Below, in pieces: positions 42,074 through 50,018 of a stretch of DNA of 64,000 nt (position 1 is the stretch's first letter; each line of letters opens with the position of its first letter). The translations under genes were made by a program, and so were the position numbers. The notes under the pieces are model-generated. The model did not search any database. It saw only the letters and a list, made by a program, of their open reading frames with translations, and was not told where the DNA came from. This DNA comes from Nocardiopsis sp. NRRL B-16309 (GTDB lineage Bacteria > Actinomycetota > Actinomycetes > Streptosporangiales > Streptosporangiaceae): the NCBI RefSeq assembly GCF_001279585.1, contig NZ_LGEC01000065.1:248001-312000 (forward strand), read 5' to 3'.

Positions 42074-43042
42074 ATGAGCACCCCGCTGGTCACCGACGAC
42101 CTGGCCCGCGAGCCCGCCGACGACGTCCTGGCACTCGCCGAGGCCGCACGACGCGCGGACGGCGTCGCCCCGCTGTCCGAGCACACCGTCCTGCGCGTGC
42201 GCCACGGCGCGCCCTCCGGCAGCAGCCGCTTCCACGTGGTCACCGCCGACGACCGCGTCGTCGGCTTCGCGTTCGTCGAGCGCGTGGCCGGCGAGCCCGA
42301 CTCGGGCGAGATCGTGGTCGACCCGGCCCACCGCGGCCGCGGCCACGGCAAGGCCCTGCTGCACTCCGTCCACGCCGACGCCGGTCCCCACGGCGTGCGC
42401 GTGTGGGCGCACGGCCGCACGCCCCAGGCCGCCGCCGTGGCCGCCGCCGACGGCTGGCGCCCGGTCCGGGAACTCCACAAGATGCGCATGCCGCTGCGCG
42501 ACGTCCCCGCCGACGCGCCGGGCGGCCCCTGGGCGGCCCCGGACCTGCCCGAACCGCGACTGCGCCCGGACGTGGCCTCCCGGGTGCGCGTACGGCCGTT
42601 CGTGGTCGGCCAGGACGAGCAGGCGTGGCTGGCCGCCAACGCCCGCGCGTTCGCCGACCACCCCGAGCAGGGCCAGCTGACACTGGACGACCTCCTCCAG
42701 CGCGAGGTGGAGGACTGGTTCGACCCGCACGGCTTCTTCCTCGCCACCACCACCGACGGCTCGGTCGCCGCCTTCCACTGGACCAAGGTCCACCAGGACG
42801 GCGCCGGGCTCTCCGACACCGAGGCCGTCGGCGAGGTGTACGCGGTGGGCGTGGACCCCGACTGGCAGGGCAGCGGGCTGGGCCGCGCGCTGACCCTGGC
42901 CGGCCTGCGCCACCTGCGGGACGCCGGGCTGCCCTGGGTGCACCTGTACGTCGACGGTGACAACGAGGCGGCGGTGCGCCTGTACGAGTCGCTCGGCTTC
43001 GGGATGTGGGACACCGACGTGATGTACGCCCCCGGCGACTGA
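42074..43042 (+). CDS. mshD: Mycothiol synthase
   Basis: The 322-aa protein has two GNAT domains; the last step of mycothiol synthesis, acetylation of Cys-GlcN-Ins, is catalysed by the C-terminal one. The acetyl-CoA loops are VDPAHRGRGHGKALL (domain 1) and VDPDWQGSGLGRALTL (domain 2), and the family end GDNEAAVRLYESLGF is present. A TAGGAT box (42060-42065) lies 8 nt before the ATG without a ribosome site. It pairs with mshA at 4412; in Streptomyces it also lies near the pst genes. Confidence 0.95.
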   Translation: MSTPLVTDDLAREPADDVLALAEAARRADGVAPLSEHTVLRVRHGAPSGSSRFHVVTADDRVVGFAFVERVAGEPDSGEIVVDPAHRGRGHGKALLHSVHADAGPHGVRVWAHGRTPQAAAVAAADGWRPVRELHKMRMPLRDVPADAPGGPWAAPDLPEPRLRPDVASRVRVRPFVVGQDEQAWLAANARAFADHPEQGQLTLDDLLQREVEDWFDPHGFFLATTTDGSVAAFHWTKVHQDGAGLSDTEAVGEVYAVGVDPDWQGSGLGRALTLAGLRHLRDAGLPWVHLYVDGDNEAAVRLYESLGFGMWDTDVMYAPGD

Positions 43043-43124
43043 CCTGGTCGGGGCCGCCCCGGTGACGTGCGGATCGTCACATTAACCGGAGCAACCACCG
43101 ACCGCCACGGGAGTGCGATTTCCC

Positions 43125-43146
43125 GTTCATCTTCCGTTCATCTTCC
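43125..43146 (+). promoter_or_regulatory. PHO box upstream of pstC
   Basis: Two perfect 11-bp direct repeats of GTTCATCTTCC (43125-43135, 43136-43146) match the Streptomyces PhoP-binding layout (11-nt direct repeats of GTTCACC-type). They lie 245 bp upstream of pstC; the 349-bp gap 43043-43391 has no other recognised content. Confidence 0.75.
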
Positions 43147-43391
43147 CTGGGACAACTGGTCACCTAGCCCGCCTACCTTCACATTCGGTGCGGCACGGCC
43201 ATAGCGCGCGAGGTGGCCGTGACACGTTGCGCGCCCACCGGTCAGATCCGCACCGCAGCGGCCTCCGGCAGGCAGAATGCGCACCGGAGCCAGCCGGTCC
43301 CACCAGAACCACCACGCGCCGAAGACCCGGCACGCGCGGACGAACCCGTTCGTACCGGGCGAACCCGCCCAGAACCCGAACCGGAGCACCC

Positions 43392-44357
43392 ATGACGACC
43401 ACGGACGCGCCCGAGGCGGCCCCACGGCCGCCCGCGGGCCGGCGCCGGATCGGTGACGCCGCCTTCGCCGGGCTCGCCCGAGGCTCGGGCCTGCTGATCC
43501 TCGCGATCCTCGCCGGGGTCGCGGCGTTCCTGATCATCCAGGCCTGGCCCTCCCTGTCCGCGAACACGGCGAACTTCCTGACCTCGAACGTGTGGGAGGC
43601 CAACGAGCGGGAGTCGCCCGCCTTCGGTATCGGCATGCTGGCGTTCGGCACCGTGCTCGCCGCCGCCATCGCCCTGGCCCTGGCCACACCGATCGCCATC
43701 GGGATCGCGCTGTTCATCGTCTACTACGCCCCCCGCAGGCTCGCGTCCCTGCTCGGGTACCTGGTGGACCTGCTCGCCGCGATCCCCAGCGTCGTCTACG
43801 GCCTGTGGGGCATCGGCTTCCTGGCCCCGCAGCTCGTCCCCGTCTACCAGCGGCTGGCCGAGCACCTGGGCTGGATCCCGCTGTTCGCCGGGCCCGCCTC
43901 CACCTCCGCCCGCACCATGCTCACCGCGGGCATCGTGCTCGCGGTGATGATCCTGCCGATCATCACCGCGATGTCGCGCGACGTCTTCCACCAGGTGCCC
44001 CAGGGACACCGGGAGGCCGCACTGGCCATGGGCGCGACGCGCTGGGAGATGATCCGGCTGGCCGTCCTGCCGTTCGGCAAGTCGGGGATCGTCGGCGGAG
44101 CGATGCTCGGCATGGGGCGCGCGCTCGGCGAGACCATGGCCGTGGCCATGATCCTCTCGCCCTCGCTGATGATGTCCTTCCACCTGCTGCAGAGCGGCAA
44201 CCAGACCATCGCCGCGCACATCGCCCTCCAGTACCCGGAGGCGACCGGGTACGGGGTGTCCGCGCTGATCGCCGCGGGCCTGGTCCTGTTCGCGATCACC
44301 CTGGCCGTCAACATGGGCGCGCGCTACATCGTGGCGCGGGGCAGCAAGGAGTCCTGA
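43392..44357 (+). CDS. pstC: Phosphate ABC transporter permease PstC
   Basis: The 321-aa inner-membrane permease has six helices and the cytosolic EAA loop HREAALAMGATRWEMIRLAVLP. Segments FGIGMLAFGTVLAAAIALALA and GRALGETMAVAMIL are typical PstC. Ribosome site GGAG is about 6 nt upstream of ATG. It opens a pstC-pstA-pstB operon behind a PHO box. The gene for PstS, which normally precedes it, is absent. Confidence 0.94.
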   Translation: MTTTDAPEAAPRPPAGRRRIGDAAFAGLARGSGLLILAILAGVAAFLIIQAWPSLSANTANFLTSNVWEANERESPAFGIGMLAFGTVLAAAIALALATPIAIGIALFIVYYAPRRLASLLGYLVDLLAAIPSVVYGLWGIGFLAPQLVPVYQRLAEHLGWIPLFAGPASTSARTMLTAGIVLAVMILPIITAMSRDVFHQVPQGHREAALAMGATRWEMIRLAVLPFGKSGIVGGAMLGMGRALGETMAVAMILSPSLMMSFHLLQSGNQTIAAHIALQYPEATGYGVSALIAAGLVLFAITLAVNMGARYIVARGSKES

Positions 44358-45436
44358 TGAGCACGACGACCACGCAGCCCCCCGAGCCCAGGGCCGCCCG
44401 GAGCGCGCGCGACCTGCGCCGCGGCGCCCTGCCGCACCGCTTCCCCGCCGTCCTGCTGGCGTCCACCGCCGCGGTCGTCGCGGGGGTCCTGCTGGCCTTC
44501 TCCACCTTCGGGTTCGCCCTGTGGGCGGTCCTGACCGCCGTCGCCTACACCGCCATCGCCGTGACCGCGTCCGCGCGGGTGGAGGGCGGCCGCAAGGCCA
44601 CCGACCGGCTGGTCACCGCGCTGGTCTACGGGTGCTTCCTGCTGGCCATGCTCCCGCTGGTGTCGCTGCTGTGGACCGTGGTGCAGAACGGCATGGCGCG
44701 GTTCGACGGCTACTTCCTCACCGTGTCGATGAACGGCGTCCTGCCGAGCATGGACGCGGGCGGTGTCTACCACGCGGTCGTCGGCACGCTGGCGATCACC
44801 GGCATGGCCACGCTCATCGCGGTGCCCGTCGGCGTGATGAGCGCCGTCTACCTCGTGGAGTACGCCGAGGGCCGGATGAAGCGCGTCATCACGTTCTTCG
44901 TGGACGTCATGACCGGTATCCCGTCCATCGTCGCCGGACTGTTCGTCGTGGCGCTGTGGATGGTGCTGTTCGGACCGGGCCAGACCAACGGCGCGGCGGG
45001 AGCGATCTCGCTGGCCGTGCTGATGATCCCGGTGGTGGTGCGCTCCAGCGAGGAGATGCTGCGGCTGGTTCCGCGGGACCTGCGCGAGGCCTCATACGCC
45101 CTGGGCGTGCCCAAGTGGCGCACGATCACCAAGGTGGTGCTGCCCACGTCCGCCGCCGGTCTGACCACCGGAATCATGCTCGCCATCGCGCGCGTTATCG
45201 GTGAGACGGCGCCGTTGATCCTCACCGCGGGATCCTCGGCGGTGTCGATCAACTGGAACCTGTTCGACGGCCAGATGATGAGCCTCCCGGTCTTCATCTA
45301 CTCCCAGGTGCGCATGGGCGGCGACATCAACTACGAGCGGGCCTGGGGCGCCGCGCTGACCCTGATCCTGACGGTCATGCTGCTCTTCTTCCTGGCCCGC
45401 CTCATCGGCCGACTGTTCGCGCCCAAGTCCCGCTGA
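44357..45436 (+). CDS. pstA: Phosphate ABC transporter permease PstA
   Basis: The 359-aa permease overlaps pstC by one base (TGATG) and has an AAGGAG site. An extra N-terminal pair of helices (FPAVLLASTAAVVAGVLL) precedes the core; the EAA loop is REASYALGVPKWRTITKVVLP. GIPSIVAGLFVVALW and ARVIGETAPLIL are PstA signatures. It forms the channel with PstC. Confidence 0.94.
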   Translation: MSTTTTQPPEPRAARSARDLRRGALPHRFPAVLLASTAAVVAGVLLAFSTFGFALWAVLTAVAYTAIAVTASARVEGGRKATDRLVTALVYGCFLLAMLPLVSLLWTVVQNGMARFDGYFLTVSMNGVLPSMDAGGVYHAVVGTLAITGMATLIAVPVGVMSAVYLVEYAEGRMKRVITFFVDVMTGIPSIVAGLFVVALWMVLFGPGQTNGAAGAISLAVLMIPVVVRSSEEMLRLVPRDLREASYALGVPKWRTITKVVLPTSAAGLTTGIMLAIARVIGETAPLILTAGSSAVSINWNLFDGQMMSLPVFIYSQVRMGGDINYERAWGAALTLILTVMLLFFLARLIGRLFAPKSR

Positions 45437-45486
45437 CCACCGCCCACGCTCCGCGCTCGGCCCCTGAACTCACGAGGAACCATCCA

Positions 45487-46266
45487 GTGGCGAAAAGAAT
45501 CGACGTCTCCGGCCTCCACGTCTACTACGGCGACTTTCTCGCCGTCGAGGACGTGTCGATGACCATCGAGCCGCGATCGGTGACGGCGTTCATCGGCTCC
45601 TCCGGCTGCGGCAAGTCCACCTTCCTGCGCACGCTCAACCGGCTGCACGAGGTCACCCCGGGTGCCCGAGCCGAGGGCAAGGTGCTCCTGGACGACCTGG
45701 ACATCTACGGCCCCGACGTGGACCCGGTGATGGTCCGCAGCGAGGTCGGCATGGTCTTCCAGAAGGCCAACCCGTTCCCGACGATGTCCATCTACGACAA
45801 CGTCATCGCCGGGGCCAGGCTCAACAACAAGCGGATGAGCAAGGCGCAGGCCGACGACCTGGTCGAGGGCTCGCTGCGCGGCGCGAACCTGTGGGAGGAG
45901 GTCAAGGACCGGCTGAACAAGCCCGGCGCGGGCCTGTCGGGCGGCCAGCAGCAGCGCCTGTGCATCGCGCGCGCCACGGCGGTCAAGCCGTCGGTACTGC
46001 TGATGGACGAGCCCTGCTCGGCCCTGGACCCGATCTCGACCCTGGCGATCGAGGACCTCATCCACCAGCTGAAGGAGGACTACACGATCGTCATCGTCAC
46101 GCACAACATGCAGCAGGCGGCGCGTGTGTCCGACCGCACGGCCTTCTTCAACCTCTCGGCCCCGGGCAAGCCGGGCAGGCTCATCGAGATGGGCGAGACG
46201 AACCAGATGTTCACCCGTCCGGAGCAGAAGGAGACCGAGAACTACATCACCGGCCGCTTCGGGTAG
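45487..46266 (+). CDS. pstB: Phosphate ABC transporter ATP-binding protein PstB
   Basis: The 259-aa ATPase has Walker A GSSGCGKST near residues 37-45, Q-loop FQKANPFPTM, signature LSGGQQQR, Walker B LLMDEPCSALDP and the H-loop in IVTHNMQQ. The GTG start follows CACGAGGAAC 9 nt upstream. It powers PstCA. The final codons and stop are included in a 43-bp tandem duplication. Confidence 0.95.
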   Translation: MAKRIDVSGLHVYYGDFLAVEDVSMTIEPRSVTAFIGSSGCGKSTFLRTLNRLHEVTPGARAEGKVLLDDLDIYGPDVDPVMVRSEVGMVFQKANPFPTMSIYDNVIAGARLNNKRMSKAQADDLVEGSLRGANLWEEVKDRLNKPGAGLSGGQQQRLCIARATAVKPSVLLMDEPCSALDPISTLAIEDLIHQLKEDYTIVIVTHNMQQAARVSDRTAFFNLSAPGKPGRLIEMGETNQMFTRPEQKETENYITGRFG

Positions 46267-46337
46267 GGCGGGGACGCGCGACCGGCGATGGTGTGGCCGC
46301 TTCGGGTAGGGCGGGAGCGCGCGACCGGCGATGAAGT
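46252..46337. repeat. 43-bp tandem duplication over the pstB stop
   Basis: GGCCGCTTCGGGTAGGGCGG... begins at 46252 and again at 46295; the two 43-bp copies differ at only a few bases. The first copy contains the pstB stop codon; the second lies downstream. Confidence 0.85.
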
Positions 46338-46435
46338 GACCGCCTGGATCGGCCCAGTTCAGAGCCGCTGAGCCCGAGGTGAGGCGGGGCCCGTGTTCCG
46401 GTAGGTTCTCAGGATCCGAACCGTGAGGAGCTCCC

Positions 46436-47485
46436 ATGCCCGTGCCCCTGGTGATCGACACCGACACCGCCCAGGACGACTGCGTCGCCCTTCTGGTGGG
46501 TCTGCTGGACCCGGCGGCGGACCTGCGCGCCGTCACCATGGTCGCCGGGAACGTGGGCTTCGACCAGCAGGTGCGCAACGCCTTCCTCACGCTCAACGTG
46601 GCCGACCGCCACGTCCCGGTCCACCTGGGCTGCCGCGCGCCGCTCACGCGCCCCTGGGTGAGCGCGGAGAACGTCCACGGAGACGGCTCCGGCGGGCTGC
46701 GGATGGACCAGACCGGGCTGGAGCCCGAGGACGAGCACGCGGTGGACGCGCTCATCCGCCTGGCCGCCGAGCACCCGGGCGAGCTGTCGGTCGTGGCGAT
46801 CGGCCCGCTGACCAACATCGCGATGGCCGCGGCCAAGGACCCCGCGTTCGTGCGCGACGTGGGCGCCCTCTACGTCATGGGCGGCTCCAACAACGCGCGC
46901 GGCAACATCACGGCCGCCGCGGAGTTCAACTTCTACGTCGACCCCGAGGCCGCCAAGGCGGTCTTCGCGGCGGGCTTCGAGATCACGGTGATCCCGTGGG
47001 ACCCGCTCACGCTGCGCGACGCGGTGTTCGGGCAGGAGCGCCTGGACGGGATCGCCGCCCTGGGCACGCCGCTGTCCGGCTTCTTCACCCGGGTGTGCGC
47101 GCCCACGCTGGAGTTCGACCGCAGCGTGGGCATCGACGGCACGACCCACCCCGACTCCCTCACCGCCGCCGTGCTGCTCCACCCGGAGCTGGTCCTGCGG
47201 ACCGGCCGCTACCACGTGGACGTGGAGACGGCGGGCGAGCTGACCCGCGGCTACTCCGCCATGTCGTGGGGCGTGCACGGCCTGGAGCCGAACGCCACCG
47301 TGGTCGAGGCGGTGGACGCCGAGGCCTTCCACAGCTACCTCAAGGGCCTCCTGGCCACCCCGACCACACCGGCACGGCAGATCACTCACCCACACCACCT
47401 GACCCGGGAGCCCCGGGAGCCGCGGCTCACGTACCGCCGCCGGTTCGGCGTTCGGACACGCTCCGCAGTCATCCGACTCCTATAG
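46436..47485 (+). CDS. Inosine-uridine-preferring nucleoside hydrolase with a replaced C-terminus
   Basis: The 349-aa enzyme cleaves the N-glycosidic bond of ribonucleosides in salvage. The calcium/ribose motif DTDTAQDDCVALL is at residues 8-20, and IGPLTNIAMA and MGGSNNARGN are typical. GAGGAG precedes the ATG. From residue 317 the tail (HPHHLTREPREPRLTYR and beyond) is not the original: a 99-bp duplicate of the preceding codons lies at 48175, from which the earlier reading frame continues to a stop at 48347. The toxin-antitoxin unit separates the copies. Activity is probably kept, since known active-site residues lie upstream. Confidence 0.9.
   Translation: MPVPLVIDTDTAQDDCVALLVGLLDPAADLRAVTMVAGNVGFDQQVRNAFLTLNVADRHVPVHLGCRAPLTRPWVSAENVHGDGSGGLRMDQTGLEPEDEHAVDALIRLAAEHPGELSVVAIGPLTNIAMAAAKDPAFVRDVGALYVMGGSNNARGNITAAAEFNFYVDPEAAKAVFAAGFEITVIPWDPLTLRDAVFGQERLDGIAALGTPLSGFFTRVCAPTLEFDRSVGIDGTTHPDSLTAAVLLHPELVLRTGRYHVDVETAGELTRGYSAMSWGVHGLEPNATVVEAVDAEAFHSYLKGLLATPTTPARQITHPHHLTREPREPRLTYRRRFGVRTRSAVIRLL
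47287..47385. repeat. Direct repeat copy 1 (99 bp) flanking the toxin-antitoxin unit
   Basis: This 99-bp stretch at the end of the nucleoside hydrolase gene is identical to 48175-48273. The two start positions are 888 bp apart. Confidence 0.95.
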
Positions 47486-47497
47486 CATCAATGCTAT
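47482..47497. promoter_or_regulatory. Palindromic operator at the toxin-antitoxin promoter
   Basis: ATAGCAT-CA-ATGCTAT is a perfect 7-bp inverted repeat just ahead of the toxin, overlapping possible -10 boxes. It is AT-rich compared with its surroundings and suits autoregulation by the downstream HigA-like antitoxin. Confidence 0.65.
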
Positions 47498-47527
47498 GAG
47501 CTGGGTACAGTCGAACTCGAACCGGAA

Positions 47528-47842
47528 GTGGAGCAATGGCTTCAGGAGCTGAGCGACGAGGAGTGGGCGCAAGCCCTGTTCCACCTGGACCTGCTCGAAT
47601 CCCGCGGGGTCGGCTTGGGGTTCCCGTACACGAGTCAGCTGAACGGCAAGCTCCGCGAGCTCCGGTTCTACTGTGGAGGCCGACGCGTGCGCGTCAGCTA
47701 CTACGTCGCGAGTGGACGGAGGATCATCATGCTCACCGTCTTCCACAAGACCCGTCCGCGCGAGTCGGCGGAGGTCCGGCGGGCGCTGCGAGCGATGAAC
47801 GAGTGTGTCCGCGCCGGGCACACGGTCGAGGAGGCACCGTGA
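47528..47842 (+). CDS. RelE/HigB-type toxin
   Basis: The protein of about 104-113 aa belongs to the phage Gp49-like HigB branch of RelE toxins, ribosome-dependent mRNA cutters. Diagnostic are YTSQLNGKLRELRFYCGG, RVRVSYYVASGRRIIMLTVFHK and RALRAMNEC. GTG 47528 is the first standard start, but family-like residues continue upstream (GTVELEPEV) to a CTG at 47501, so the true start may be non-standard. The stop overlaps the antitoxin GTG (GTGA). Toxin-first order fits higBA. Confidence 0.85.
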   Translation: MEQWLQELSDEEWAQALFHLDLLESRGVGLGFPYTSQLNGKLRELRFYCGGRRVRVSYYVASGRRIIMLTVFHKTRPRESAEVRRALRAMNECVRAGHTVEEAP

Positions 47843-48168
47843 GCGCTTCGCCACGGAGAACGACCCTGTCCGAGCTGAAGTCGTCGGAGCGGTTCGAGCG
47901 TCCGGCGGTCCGCGAGGCCTACGAACTCACCCGGCTGCGCTTCGAACTGGCCGAGACCGTCCGGCTCCGCCGTGAGGAACTCGGTTGGTCCCAGGCCGAA
48001 CTCGGCCGACGGGCCGACATGCCCCAGTCCAGCGTCGCCCGGTTCGAGCACGGCGGCACCCAGCCGACACTGACGACCCTGGAACGGCTCGCCGAGGCAC
48101 TCGGACTCGTCCTGCACGTACGCATGGAGGAGCCCGGGGCGCGGGAGCACGACCTGAGCCCCGCGTAG
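47839..48168 (+). CDS. HigA/XRE-type antitoxin
   Basis: The 109-aa protein has a lambda-repressor-like HTH: LRREELGWSQAELGRRADMPQSSVARFEHG near residues 43-72, then TLERLAEALGL. It should bind HigB and repress the operon through the palindrome at 47482. Coupling with the toxin by GTGA is tight. It lies wholly within the 888-bp repeated-end unit. Confidence 0.9.
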   Translation: MSASPRRTTLSELKSSERFERPAVREAYELTRLRFELAETVRLRREELGWSQAELGRRADMPQSSVARFEHGGTQPTLTTLERLAEALGLVLHVRMEEPGAREHDLSPA

Positions 48169-48174
48169 GGGGCG

Positions 48175-48349
48175 GCCGAACGCCACCGTGGTCGAGGCGG
48201 TGGACGCCGAGGCCTTCCACAGCTACCTCAAGGGCCTCCTGGCCACCCCGACCACACCGGCACGGCAGATCACCCCCGACGGCCCCGGGAGCCGCGGGCG
48301 TTCCGGCCGCCCCGGGAGCCGCGGGCGTTCCGGCGTCAGCTGTTCTTGA
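48175..48349 (+). pseudogene. Displaced 3' end of the nucleoside hydrolase gene (with direct repeat copy 2)
   Basis: The first 99 bp (48175-48273) equal 47287-47385. The old reading frame then continues (ITPDGPGSRGRSG...) and stops at TGA 48347-48349, overlapping the convergent DUF47 gene end. This is the likely original end of the hydrolase before the insertion or duplication. Confidence 0.8.
48283..48336. repeat. 27-bp tandem duplication
   Basis: Two copies of a unit beginning CCCCGGGAGCCGCGGGCG occur at 48283-48309 and 48310-48336, within the displaced hydrolase tail. Confidence 0.85.
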
Positions 48350-48953
48350 CGACGATCGTCTCGACGGTGTTGGCGACGTGCTCGAAGGCGTCGGCGGCCG
48401 TCTCCAGCTCCTCGATGACGTCCTTGAGCTTGAGCACCGTCAGCGCGTCGTACTCGCCGCCGAACAGGCGGGCCAGGAGTTTGCGGTAGATGCGGTCGGC
48501 CTGGTTCTCCAGCTGGTTGATCTCGATCCAGTACCGGGTGAGGTCCTGGAGGGTCCGGAGCCGGGGCATCGCCTCGGCGGTGAGCTCCGCGGCGCGTTCG
48601 AGCACCTCGATCTGGTCGATGATGCCCTTGGGCAGCCGCTCCAGTCCGTACAGTCCGATCAGGTCGACGGCGGCCTCCATGGAGTCCATGACGTCGTCCA
48701 GGTTCGAGGCGAGGCGGTAGATGTCCTCCCGGTGGATGGGAGGTGCCGAGCTCTTGTTCAACCGGCGCATGATGGCGTGGGTCGCGTCATCGCCCGCGTG
48801 CTCGCAGGCACGCATCTTCTCGGTGATGGCCTCTCGGTCGGCCCCGTCGCTCATCAGCTCCACCAGCAGGCGGGCCGCGATGACCAGGTTGTTCGCCGAG
48901 TCGGTGAACATCTCGTAGTAGCTGTCATCACGCGGGCGCAAGCGCAGGCGCAC
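48336..48953 (-). CDS. DUF47-family (PhoU-like) protein
   Basis: The 205-aa all-helical protein is of the DUF47 group, a PhoU relative that usually regulates or accompanies a PiT phosphate transporter. It opens MRLRLRPRDDSYYEMFTDSA and has ACEHAGDDATHAIMRRLNK and YWIEINQLENQADRIYR. In Streptomyces the pit gene follows directly; here the insertion-scarred hydrolase end follows instead and pit is not in the window. A PHO-like box lies about 125 bp upstream. Confidence 0.87.
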   Translation of the reverse strand: MRLRLRPRDDSYYEMFTDSANNLVIAARLLVELMSDGADREAITEKMRACEHAGDDATHAIMRRLNKSSAPPIHREDIYRLASNLDDVMDSMEAAVDLIGLYGLERLPKGIIDQIEVLERAAELTAEAMPRLRTLQDLTRYWIEINQLENQADRIYRKLLARLFGGEYDALTVLKLKDVIEELETAADAFEHVANTVETIVVKNS

Positions 48954-49451
48954 GTCGTTCTCCCGATGGTGCGGTGGTCTTCCTTGGTGGATGTTAAGGG
49001 CGCTGACCAGCTGGACCAGCTCGACAGCACGAGGCGGCGCGGCTTCTACCCCGAGGGGGAGCGGGGCACTCCGCGCCGGGTCACCCCTTGTTCATCTGTC
49101 GATGTCCGTGCGCGGAACTCGATGGCACACGGGTTCCATCGCAATCCTCCCAATCTCAACAACACCGGGACGCTTCGGGACGCTACCGCCTCACGCCCGT
49201 GCTGGCCAGCGGTGCGCTGAGACAGGAATCACCCAATCGTGCGGACAAGGTAGGACCGATCCCCGCAATCCGTCCGATGTCCACCTTCGGTCCATTCCCT
49301 CGCAATGACAAGTCCCAGTCGAGTTAACCCGATCGTTCGCGGTCCGTGATCCCGGACACCGCTCCACCTGCGACGGCCCTCGCGCGGACCGGAGCGCGGG
49401 CCGGTCGGGGTGAGCGACGCCACTCCGCGGAACAGGATCTAGAGTGCGGTC
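48954..49451. other. Non-coding gap with possible phosphate control site
   Basis: This 498-bp gap separates divergent genes (DUF47 minus, sterol-carrier-like plus). Apart from the PHO-like repeats at 49079-49100, nothing stands out. Confidence 0.45.
49079..49100 (+). promoter_or_regulatory. Weak PHO-box-like repeats upstream of DUF47
   Basis: GGTCACCCCTT and GTTCATCTGTC are adjacent 11-nt units matching the GTTCACC-type PhoP consensus at 8 and 7 of 11 bases. They are on the plus strand while DUF47 is on the minus strand, so the call is tentative. Confidence 0.35.
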
Positions 49452-50009
49452 ATGCCCTCCCGTCAGCCGCCACCGCCCGAGGACCGCCCCGCGGCGGAGC
49501 GGGCCTCCACCAGCGGGCGCCTCCGGCGCGGTACGCCCTCGGCGATGACCGCGAGCGCGGTGCGCCGGCTGCGCGCCGCCCTGGACGAGCAGCTCGACGC
49601 GCTCGGCGAACCGCCCTTCGGCGGCGGCGACGAGGAGGCCGCCGCCGCCTGCGCCCTGGCGGTCCTGCGCTCGCCCGAACCCCTGCGGCCCGCGGTCAAG
49701 GCCGCCGTGCGCGCCACCCTGGCCGTCCTCGCCGACCGGGCGCCCGGCAACAGCCTGGAGGTCCGCGTCCCGCCCTACGGAGCCGTCCAGGCGGTCGAGG
49801 GCCCCCGGCACACGCGGGGGACGCCGCCCGGCGTCGTGGAGACCGACCCGGTGACCTGGCTTCGGCTGGCGACCGGCCTGACCACCTGGGACGACGCCCT
49901 CGCCGAGCACCGCGTCCAGGCGAGCGGAGCCCGCTCCGACCTGTCCGGACACCTCCCTTTGTGGTCGGATCATCCCCCGGGTGGTCCCGACTCGGGGACC
50001 AGGCACTAA
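49452..50009 (+). CDS. Sterol-carrier-family protein, purF neighbour
   Basis: The 185-aa protein has a C-terminal region typical of actinobacterial sterol-carrier/MDMPI-like proteins: SLEVRVPPYGAVQAVEGPRH, TDPVTWLRLATGLTTWDDAL and ASGARSDLSGHLPL. The N-terminus is Pro/Arg-rich and disordered. It sits directly before purF, a conserved placement in relatives. The ATG follows TAGAGT (49440-49445) by 6 nt. A small-molecule-binding role is presumed. Confidence 0.78.
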   Translation: MPSRQPPPPEDRPAAERASTSGRLRRGTPSAMTASAVRRLRAALDEQLDALGEPPFGGGDEEAAAACALAVLRSPEPLRPAVKAAVRATLAVLADRAPGNSLEVRVPPYGAVQAVEGPRHTRGTPPGVVETDPVTWLRLATGLTTWDDALAEHRVQASGARSDLSGHLPLWSDHPPGGPDSGTRH

Positions 50010-50018
50010 GCTGTGGGT

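Noticed and set aside
43147..43391. Remnant of pstS before pstC
   Set aside because: No signal peptide or binding-protein motif is visible in any frame.
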